From: Gammaproteobacteria bacterium
GTDB lineage: Bacteria; Pseudomonadota; Gammaproteobacteria; Ga0077536
Direction of reading: 5' to 3'
DNA length: 58,054 nt
Assembly: GCA_020845935.1 (NCBI GenBank)
Contig: JADLEV010000053.1
Location: forward strand, 1 to 58,054
Shown one piece after another: positions 8,167 through 16,828 of this stretch (the first letter of the stretch is position 1; each line of letters opens with the position of its first letter). The translations under genes were made by a program, and so were the position numbers. The notes below the pieces were generated by a model. That model saw only the letters and a program-made list of their open reading frames with translations, searched no databases and was not told the origin of the DNA.

Positions 8167-11100
8167 GGCGCGGCGGCAGGGCGCGCGAGCTGGCGGCGCC
8201 GCCAGATCAGGTATTGCGGCGGCAGCAGCAGCAGCGTCGCCAGCGCCGCCAGCGCGATGCCGCCGACCAGCGGCGCCGCGAAGTGCGCGAACAGGTCAGC
8301 CCCGGTCGCGGGATTGCGCAACAGCGGCCAGAGGCCGAGGACGATGATGAGTGCGCTCGCCAGCACCGGCCGCAACGAGGCCGTGCAACCACTCGCCACC
8401 GCTGCGGAGATCTCGGCCAGCGTGCGGGCGCCGGCGCAGGCGCGATCGAGCTGCACGATCGCCTTCATGCCGAGCAGCAGCGCGCAGCCGGTCGCGGCGA
8501 CGCCACCGAACAACACCGGGACCGAGACATGCTGGCCGAGCAGCGCGAGCAACCAGAGGCCGCCGCACCACGAGCCCAGCAGCGGCGGCGCGAGCAGCAA
8601 CAGCCGCGCCGGCGAACCGAGCGCCAGCAACACCAGCCCCAGCATCAGCGCCGCGGCCGGCAACGTGGCGAACCCGAGCCGGGCGGCCTGGGCCGCCAGC
8701 AGTTCCTGCTGTCCGGTCCATTCCAGCCGATACTCCGGCGGCAGCGTCAGTTGCGCTGCGACCAGCTTCCGGGCGGCGGCGACCCAGCGCAGCGGATCGC
8801 GCCGCGGGCTATCGAGATCGACCCACACATATCCGACCGGCACGCCGTTCTCGCTGCGCAGCAGCGGCGGGCCGCTGGCGATGCGCACCTGTGCCAGCGT
8901 CGCCAGTGGCACGGTCGGCGCAACCGGCCGGAACGCATCGGCGGGATCGAATTGTCGCGGGCGTTCCCCGGCCGGCACCGAGACCAACAGCCGGCGCAGC
9001 GTTTCCGGATCAGCGCGGTAGTCCGCGGCGAAACCGAGGTTGACCGCGTAGCGGGCGCGGCCGTCGAACACGGTTGCGACCGGCATGCCGCCGACCGCGG
9101 TCTCGGCCACGTCGAGTACGTCCCGCACGGTCAGGCCGTAGCGGCCGAGGGCGTCGCGATCCGGCGTGATGTCGATGTACTCGCGGCCGCTGTGCCGTTC
9201 CGCGAAGGTGCCGCGGGTGCCCGGCACCGCGCGCAGCACTTCCTCCAGCACGAGCGACAGGCGCTCGATGGTGGCGATGTCCGGACCGAACACCTTGACC
9301 CCGATCGGCGTGCGCATATCGCCGAGCGAACGATCCTGGCCGGCGCGCAGCGGGGTCGTGATGGCGAAGCGATAACCGGGCAGCCGCAACGCCGCCGCCA
9401 GATCGCGCATCAGTTCGGCGGGCAGGCGCGGCCGGCGTTCGGGCCAGAACTCGCGCAGCAGCGGCCTGAACGCTTCCGGCAGCCAGCCGCTGTACCAGCG
9501 CGGCAGGTCCTGCAGCGGCCATTCGCGGCGCGGCCGCAGCGTCACGATGGTTTCGCCGCGATCGAACTGCGCCGAATCGATCATGCCGTCGATGCCGGCC
9601 CGGGCATGGACTGCGGCGACTTCCGGGAAACCCTTGATCACCCGGTTCTGCGCGGCGAGCGCGCGCCGCGTCTCGTCAACCGAAATGCCGGGCAGCGTCG
9701 TCGGCAGAATCAGCAGCGCGCCCTCGGCGAAGGTCGGCAGCAGTTCGGTGCCGAGCCGCCGCGCCACCGGCACCGTCAGCAGCGGCAGCGCCAGCAGCAG
9801 CGCCACGGCCAGGCGCGGCCGCGGCAGCAGGCCCCGCACCAGCGGCAGATAGCCACGGCCGAACCAGCGCAGGATCGGATTCTCGGCATCGACGAGCACG
9901 CGACCGCTCAGCGTCCAATGCAGCAGCGCCGGCGCGACGACCACCAGCCCGAGCGCGGCGAGCAGCAACGGCACGAAGCCCTGCCAGGCGAGCGGCGCGA
10001 ACAACCGGCCGGCGGCGCCGCCCAGCGCGAGCAGCGGCAGGAACCCGACCGCGACCAGCAACAGCGCCAGGGTCAGCGACGATGCCAGCTCGCGGCATGC
10101 GGCGAGCAGCATCTTCTGCCGATGCGGATTGAGACTTTCCCGGGCAAGCCGCGCGTAGGCGCCTTCGACCTGGATCAACGCGGCGACGGTGAGCGTCGCG
10201 AAGGCAATCGTGCATCCGCCGAACGTCACCAGATTCAGCGGCATGCCGAGCGCGTGACAGAGCGACAACGCGAGCGCCAGCGGCACCGCGGTCAACAGCA
10301 GCACCGCCACGGCCGCGCCGACATGCAGGAACAGCACCACGCTGGCGAGGGCGACGATCGCGATCTGCCGAACAAGCACCGCGCGCAGCGTGGCGCGGGA
10401 TTCGCGCAGCGGCGCGGCGCGATCGTAGGTCGGCACCAGCCGCACCGTGCCCGGCAACGCCAGCGTCGCGATGCGGCGCTGCAAGGCCTGACTGACATCG
10501 GGCGCCAGCGCCCCGGCACGCATCGTGACGATGCCGCCGACCGCGTCCCCCTCGCCGTCCAGATCGGCCGCGGTGCGGCGGCGGTTCGGCGCGAGCCGCA
10601 CGCTGGCGACATCGCCGAGCCGAATCGGGGTCCCGTCGGCATTGACCGTGACCACGCCGTCCTCGAGGTCGGCGGGCGTCCGCGCCTGACCGCGACCGCG
10701 CAACACGAACTCGCGGCCGGCGAGTTCCAGCAGGCGCGTACCGGCTTCGGCATTGGCGTCGCGCACCGCGCGCGCGACATCCCCGAGCGACAGGCCGAGC
10801 GCCGCCAGCCGGTTCGGATCAAGCTGCACCAGATACTGCTGCTCGACGCCGCCGATCGATGCGACCTCGGCGACGCCCGGCACCGCCAGCAGCGCCGGCC
10901 GTATCGTCGTCTCCTGCAGGCCGCGCAATTGGGCCGCGTCATAGCGGCCGCCCCGATCCTCCAGCACGTATTGCAGGATCGGGCCCGCACCGTGCGTCTC
11001 GGGCGCCATCGCCGGCACGACCCCTTCGGGCAGACGATGCGTCGCTTCGCGCAACAACTGCTCGATGCCGGCGCGCGCTTCCGGTGCATCGGCATCGTCG

Positions 11101-11408
11101 TCGAGCAGGACATGGATCAGACTCAAGCCGAACAGCGAATGGCCGCGCACGCTGTGCGCGCCCGGAGCACCTTGCAGCGCGCCCGCCAGCGGCGCAGTGA
11201 CCTGCTCTTCGACCAGGTCGGGTGCCCGACCCGGCCACTCGCCATAGACGACGACGCGCGGCCCGGCCAGATCCGGCAGCACGTCGAGCGGCGCCTGACG
11301 CAGGCGATCCAGCGCGACCAGCGCCAGTGCCGCCAGCACCACGGCAACGAACAGCCGGTGTCGGAATGACCAGCCGCTGACGGTGTCGAGCAGCGCCGTG
11401 ATGGTCAT
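8163..11408 (-). CDS. CusA/CzcA-family RND efflux permease with altered TM4
   Basis: A 1081-residue inner-membrane pump of the heavy-metal-efflux RND family. It shows the usual N-terminal anchor, porter domains (YGLTVRDVLDVAETAVGG; LAERHSGREYI-like region), two blocks of transmembrane segments and the C-terminal GLWPLLRNP region. The TM4 segment GGCTIAFATLTVAALIQVEG aligns without gaps to my recollection of E. coli CusA ([20 protein letters not shown]). The conserved proton-relay Asp is Val408 here, while the downstream Glu (415) is kept. It overlaps both neighbours by 4 bases. No outer-membrane factor gene is in the cluster. The metal is not predictable. Confidence 0.85.
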   Translation of the reverse strand: MTITALLDTVSGWSFRHRLFVAVVLAALALVALDRLRQAPLDVLPDLAGPRVVVYGEWPGRAPDLVEEQVTAPLAGALQGAPGAHSVRGHSLFGLSLIHVLLDDDADAPEARAGIEQLLREATHRLPEGVVPAMAPETHGAGPILQYVLEDRGGRYDAAQLRGLQETTIRPALLAVPGVAEVASIGGVEQQYLVQLDPNRLAALGLSLGDVARAVRDANAEAGTRLLELAGREFVLRGRGQARTPADLEDGVVTVNADGTPIRLGDVASVRLAPNRRRTAADLDGEGDAVGGIVTMRAGALAPDVSQALQRRIATLALPGTVRLVPTYDRAAPLRESRATLRAVLVRQIAIVALASVVLFLHVGAAVAVLLLTAVPLALALSLCHALGMPLNLVTFGGCTIAFATLTVAALIQVEGAYARLARESLNPHRQKMLLAACRELASSLTLALLLVAVGFLPLLALGGAAGRLFAPLAWQGFVPLLLAALGLVVVAPALLHWTLSGRVLVDAENPILRWFGRGYLPLVRGLLPRPRLAVALLLALPLLTVPVARRLGTELLPTFAEGALLILPTTLPGISVDETRRALAAQNRVIKGFPEVAAVHARAGIDGMIDSAQFDRGETIVTLRPRREWPLQDLPRWYSGWLPEAFRPLLREFWPERRPRLPAELMRDLAAALRLPGYRFAITTPLRAGQDRSLGDMRTPIGVKVFGPDIATIERLSLVLEEVLRAVPGTRGTFAERHSGREYIDITPDRDALGRYGLTVRDVLDVAETAVGGMPVATVFDGRARYAVNLGFAADYRADPETLRRLLVSVPAGERPRQFDPADAFRPVAPTVPLATLAQVRIASGPPLLRSENGVPVGYVWVDLDSPRRDPLRWVAAARKLVAAQLTLPPEYRLEWTGQQELLAAQAARLGFATLPAAALMLGLVLLALGSPARLLLLAPPLLGSWCGGLWLLALLGQHVSVPVLFGGVAATGCALLLGMKAIVQLDRACAGARTLAEISAAVASGCTASLRPVLASALIIVLGLWPLLRNPATGADLFAHFAAPLVGGIALAALATLLLLPPQYLIWRRRQLARPAAAP

Positions 11409-12529
11409 GGGTTCAGACGCGGCGCCGGCGTCTGCAACTGGCTCTCCGCATCGAGCAGGAACACGCCGGCGGCGACGACCCGATCACCGCCGGCGAGGCC
11501 GGCGCGGATCTCGACCCGATCGCCAATACGCGCGCCGGGCACGACACTGCGCGGCTCGAAGTGATCCGGTGCGACCTCGACCCAGGTGTATTGACCGGCG
11601 CCGATCTCGACCAGGGCGTCGCGCGGCACCGTCACCGCGTCATGACTCGGGCCGTGGAAATCGACATTGCCATACTGCCCCGGCCGCAGCTTGCCGTCGC
11701 CGTTGGCGACGACGAACCGCACCCGCCGCGTCCGCGTCCGTTGCTCCGGGGTCGGATAGACGTAATCGATGCGGGCGACGAAGGCCTTGCGCCCGGAACT
11801 GCTGAAGTCGATGGTGGCATTGGTGCCGATCCGCGCCAGACCGCGGCCGCTTTCCGGCACCTCGGCGATGATCCAGACCGACGACAGATCGGCGATGGTC
11901 ATGAGTTCGGTCGTGGCATCGACCATCGCGCCGATGCCGACCGGCCGGCGCAGCACGACACCGGAACCCGGAGCCGCCACGTCGATCCGGCTGAGCGGTT
12001 CACCACTCGCTTCGATCACCGCAATCGCGGCATCGCCGACGCCGAGATCCTTCAAGCGGCCGCGGGCATTCTCCAGCGTGGCACCGCGCGGGCCGAATCG
12101 TGCATCGCGCAAGGCGGCGAGATATTCGTTCTGCGCCGTCACCAGTTCCGGCGACGAAACGCTGGCGATGGCCTCGCCCTGCTGCACCGCCTGACCGACC
12201 GCCGCGCCCGGCAACGCCTCGATCCAGCCGGCCACCGGCGACGGCACATGCAGCACCTTCGCCTCGTCCAGCACGACGACCGCGACCGCGCGCAGCGACT
12301 CGGCGACGCGCTCGTTGCGCGCCGCTTCGATCCTGAGGCCGATCGCCGTGGCCTCGGCCGGCGCGATCGTCACCGGCGCGCGCGGTGGTGGTGGCAAGGC
12401 GGTTGCGGGGTCTTCGACCGCATCGGTTGCCGGCGCCATCTGCGCGCTGGCCGCGGCCGACGCCAGCACCAGCACGGCGCCGGGCAGCCAGCGCCGGATT
12501 GCGCCACGAACAGTGCTGCGCCGTTTCAT
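11405..12529 (-). CDS. RND efflux periplasmic adaptor (membrane-fusion protein, CusB/CzcB-like)
   Basis: About 374 residues with a signal peptide ending near ASAQ, a short proline-rich linker, a lipoyl/barrel-sandwich half (VPSPVAGWIEALPGAAVG), a helical hairpin (VTAQNEYLAALRDARFG), and a C-terminal barrel with RVRFVVANGDGKLRPGQ. This order is typical of HlyD/CusB adaptors linking an RND pump to an outer-membrane channel. It lacks the extended Met/His-rich metal-binding N-terminus of some CusB proteins. GTG 12532 is an alternative start. The stop overlaps the pump start as ATGA. Confidence 0.85.
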   Translation of the reverse strand: MKRRSTVRGAIRRWLPGAVLVLASAAASAQMAPATDAVEDPATALPPPPRAPVTIAPAEATAIGLRIEAARNERVAESLRAVAVVVLDEAKVLHVPSPVAGWIEALPGAAVGQAVQQGEAIASVSSPELVTAQNEYLAALRDARFGPRGATLENARGRLKDLGVGDAAIAVIEASGEPLSRIDVAAPGSGVVLRRPVGIGAMVDATTELMTIADLSSVWIIAEVPESGRGLARIGTNATIDFSSSGRKAFVARIDYVYPTPEQRTRTRRVRFVVANGDGKLRPGQYGNVDFHGPSHDAVTVPRDALVEIGAGQYTWVEVAPDHFEPRSVVPGARIGDRVEIRAGLAGGDRVVAAGVFLLDAESQLQTPAPRLNP

Positions 12530-12558
12530 CACGCGTCGCGCTCGGGCGTTGCGCCCGC

Positions 12559-14025
12559 TCAGCCGAAGTAGATCGTCTTCAGTTCGAAGTACGGATCGAG
12601 TCCTTCGATGCCGCCTTCGCGCCCCATGCCGGACTGCTTGAAGCCGCCGAACGGCATGGTCGGGTCGACGATCATGCCGTTGACCGTGACACTGCCGGAG
12701 CGGACACGGCGCGCGATCTGATAGCCGTGTTCCGGATCCTTCGTATAGACAGCACCATGCAGGCCGTAAATCGTGTCGTTGGCCTTGGCCACGGCATCGT
12801 CGATGCCGTCATAGCTGATGAAGGAAACGACCGGGCCGAAGATTTCCTCCTGCGCGATCGTCATCTTGCTCTGCACCTCGCTGAACACGGTCGGTTCGAT
12901 GTAGTAGCCGCACTTGAAGCCCGCCGGGCGGCTGCCGCCAAGCGCGAGTTTCGCGCCCTCGCTCTTGCCCTTGGCGATATACCCCTCGACGCGCCGGAGC
13001 TGCCGTTCCATCGTCAGCGGTCCCATCTGCGTCTCCGGCGCGGCCGGATCGCCGACCTTCACCTGACGCACGGCGCCGACATAGGCATCGAGCACCTCCT
13101 GCTTGCGGCGCTGCGGCACCAGCACGCGGGTCAGCGAGAAGCACACCTGGCCGGTGATCGGCATCGAGAACGGCACCAGACTTTGCAGCATCGCGCCGAT
13201 GTCGGCGTCCTCCAGCACGATCGCCGCGGACTTGCCGCCAAGCTCGAAGCTGGTGCGCGCCAGCCGCTCCGCGGCCGCGGCGGCGATCTTGCTGCCGGCG
13301 GCGCTGCTGCCGGTGAAGCTGATCTTGTCGATGCCGCGATGGCGCACCAGGTAATCACCCAGGTCGCGCCCGCCCGGCACGACGTTGAAGACGCCCGGGG
13401 GCAGGCCGGCGGCCTCGATGCATTCCGCCAGCAGGTAGGCATCCATCGGCGTTTCCGGCGACGGCTTCGAGACGATCGCGCAACCCGCCGCGAGCCCGGC
13501 CGCGACCTTGTAGCAGAGCAGCACCAGCGGCGCGTTCCACGGCGTGATCGCCGCGCAGACCCCGACCGGTTCCTTGACCACGCGCACCAGCCCGCCATCG
13601 GCGCGCCGCCGTTCGTCGACGAAGCGGTAGGTCTCGATCAGATCGGCGTAGTAATCGAACAGGATCGCCGGCTGCGCCGAGGCATAGCGGGTGAACGAGA
13701 TCGGCGCGCCGACCTGGGTGGTCCAGATGGTCGCGAGTTCCTCATGCCGGCTGCGCAATTGCGCCGCCACTTGGCGCAGTGCCACCGCCCGCTCCTGCGG
13801 CGTGAGCCGCGGCCAGGGGCCATGGTCGAATGCCGCGCGCGCCGCCGCGACCGCGCGATCGACATCCTGCGGATTCGCCTCGGCATAGATCGCGATCGTC
13901 TTCTCGGTGACCGGCGAAATGACCTCGAGCGTGTTGCTGCTCGACGGCTGGAGCCACTTGCCGTCGATAAACAGCGATCGCGGATGTTGGACGGAGATAC
14001 CAGACAGGGACGGGGCTGCGCTCAT
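12559..14025 (-). CDS. NAD(P)-dependent aldehyde dehydrogenase
   Basis: A 488-residue ALDH-superfamily enzyme. Visible features: the ITPWNAPLVLLCYKVA cofactor/oxyanion segment, the Rossmann motif SFTGSSAAGSKI, the general-base Glu in FELGGKSAAIV, the catalytic Cys in GQVCFSLTRVLV, and EEIFGPVVSFI. GGAGG lies upstream of the ATG. The physiological aldehyde is unknown. It lies just upstream (26 bases) of the efflux operon and 59 bases downstream of mmsA, all on the minus strand. The metabolic link is more likely with mmsA than with efflux. Confidence 0.88.
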   Translation of the reverse strand: MSAAPSLSGISVQHPRSLFIDGKWLQPSSSNTLEVISPVTEKTIAIYAEANPQDVDRAVAAARAAFDHGPWPRLTPQERAVALRQVAAQLRSRHEELATIWTTQVGAPISFTRYASAQPAILFDYYADLIETYRFVDERRRADGGLVRVVKEPVGVCAAITPWNAPLVLLCYKVAAGLAAGCAIVSKPSPETPMDAYLLAECIEAAGLPPGVFNVVPGGRDLGDYLVRHRGIDKISFTGSSAAGSKIAAAAAERLARTSFELGGKSAAIVLEDADIGAMLQSLVPFSMPITGQVCFSLTRVLVPQRRKQEVLDAYVGAVRQVKVGDPAAPETQMGPLTMERQLRRVEGYIAKGKSEGAKLALGGSRPAGFKCGYYIEPTVFSEVQSKMTIAQEEIFGPVVSFISYDGIDDAVAKANDTIYGLHGAVYTKDPEHGYQIARRVRSGSVTVNGMIVDPTMPFGGFKQSGMGREGGIEGLDPYFELKTIYFG

Positions 14026-14084
14026 CGATTTCCTCCAGCGTCAAAGCCGATCAGATTCGGTGATGCAGTATAAGGGCAGCGTCC

Positions 14085-15605
<1,521 letters not shown>

Positions 15606-15680
15606 GCGCAATCTCCTCGATAGGATGCGCGCAGTTTAACGTGTGCCGTGCGTTCGCTGCCGATCCTCAGCGCGCCGCCG

Positions 15681-16619
15681 TCAAGCCGAGGCGCTCGGTT
15701 GCAGACCCCCGAACCGCGTGTAGTAACTGGCCGGCGCCTCGGGCGCCGGCCCTTCCGGTGTTTCCAGATTCGCCATCGTGTGCCGCTCGGCCGCGGCCTG
15801 CACCAGCCGATAGAGATTGCGGCACAGCGTGCGCGCCGCCGTGCCGGGCCAGTTCGCCGGCAGCAACTCGCCCGGCAGCATCGGATCGCGCAACAAGGCG
15901 CGGCGATAGCCGTGCATCAGCAGCATGCGGATCGCGAAACCCGCTTCGGGTTCGATGGCGGTGGCATCCTTCAGCAGCAGCCAGACCGGGCGGAACACCT
16001 CGAGAAAGCGGTTGTAGTCGGCGATCACGCGATCGAGATCCCAGCTCTGGCGAATCACGCTCTGGATTGCTTCGGGAGCGACCCATGATGCCGCGGGCCC
16101 GCGCAATACCAGAACATCGCGACTGGTGCCGGTATCGGCCAGCACATCGCGCGTCGCCGCCTCATCCGGATCCGGATGCAGCATCACGCCGCGGGCCAGT
16201 TGGCCGTAACCCAGCCACGCCAGATTGCGGCGCAGCGCATCGCAGCCGCTGGTATCGAGCTGCGCGCAACGGCTGATCACGATCGTCCAGTCGCCATCCC
16301 ATGGTTTGGTTGCATCACGGTAGATGCGGCCATGGGCGGCATCGAAACGGCGACGTCCTGCCTCGGTCAGCCGATAAAAACTGCGGCGACCGATGCGCTG
16401 GGTTTCGAGCCAGTTGTCGTTGGCCAGCCGAAATACCGACGTGCGCACGACGCGTTCGTTGAGTCCGAAGGGACGAACCAGCGCAATGATGTTGCCGAGC
16501 CAGGCGCAGCCGCCGTGATGCCACAGCGCATCGCCATAGACCGTGATGAGCAGCGATTTTGCTTTTGGCTTCAGCGCACGCAGCAGCGGCGCGACGAGCT
16601 CAGCGTGGCTTGCGCTCAT
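15681..16619 (-). CDS. PaaX-family transcriptional repressor
   Basis: About 312 residues with the PaaX layout: an N-terminal winged helix (SLLITVYGDALWHHGG, RVVRTSVFRLANDNWLE, IGRRSFYRLTEAGRRRF), a central PaaX-like domain (WDGDWTIVISR) and a C-terminal helical domain. PaaX proteins repress phenylacetate genes and are released by phenylacetyl-CoA. The start at 16619 has GGAGG 5 bases upstream. It is divergent from the molybdopterin oxidoreductase operon across an AT-rich 209-bp region with TGATAC repeats, its likely operator. This placement suggests a CoA-thioester effector for that operon (inference). Confidence 0.88.
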   Translation of the reverse strand: MSASHAELVAPLLRALKPKAKSLLITVYGDALWHHGGCAWLGNIIALVRPFGLNERVVRTSVFRLANDNWLETQRIGRRSFYRLTEAGRRRFDAAHGRIYRDATKPWDGDWTIVISRCAQLDTSGCDALRRNLAWLGYGQLARGVMLHPDPDEAATRDVLADTGTSRDVLVLRGPAASWVAPEAIQSVIRQSWDLDRVIADYNRFLEVFRPVWLLLKDATAIEPEAGFAIRMLLMHGYRRALLRDPMLPGELLPANWPGTAARTLCRNLYRLVQAAAERHTMANLETPEGPAPEAPASYYTRFGGLQPSASA

Positions 16620-16763
16620 GAATCCTCCGGACTGCGATAGCATCTGAATCATCGTGATACATAGTCGCTATTTAAGAGTTTTATTTTGTAATACGATAAT
16701 CCATTCGCTGCGGCCATGTCGCGAAAGCAATCCAGTCCACTAATGCGTGTCGGCATCAATTAT

Positions 16764-16795
16764 ATGATACATAAATATTGTAATACTCGTATCAT
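16764..16795. promoter_or_regulatory. Candidate PaaX-type operator and promoter of the padB-like operon
   Basis: The 209-bp divergent region 16620-16828 is strikingly AT-rich for this GC-rich DNA. It carries a perfect inverted repeat ATGATAC (16764-16770) / GTATCAT (16789-16795) with an 18-base spacer. A further TGATAC at 16655-16660 lies near the paaX start. The spacing and the TGAT core recall published PaaX sites (TGATTC-type half sites). The spacer ATAAATATTGTAAT could include a -10 element. Repression of both divergent genes from these sites is inferred. Confidence 0.5.
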
Positions 16796-16828
16796 GTGTA
16801 GCATGATTACCGCAGATCGGAGGACGGC

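Noticed and set aside
5230-11369. Very long plus-strand open frames (942 and 1104 codons) opposite the ATPase and RND pump genes
   Set aside because: They are antisense to well-supported genes, rich in Arg, Gln and His, and show no domain. High GC with strong codon bias removes stop codons on the opposite strand.
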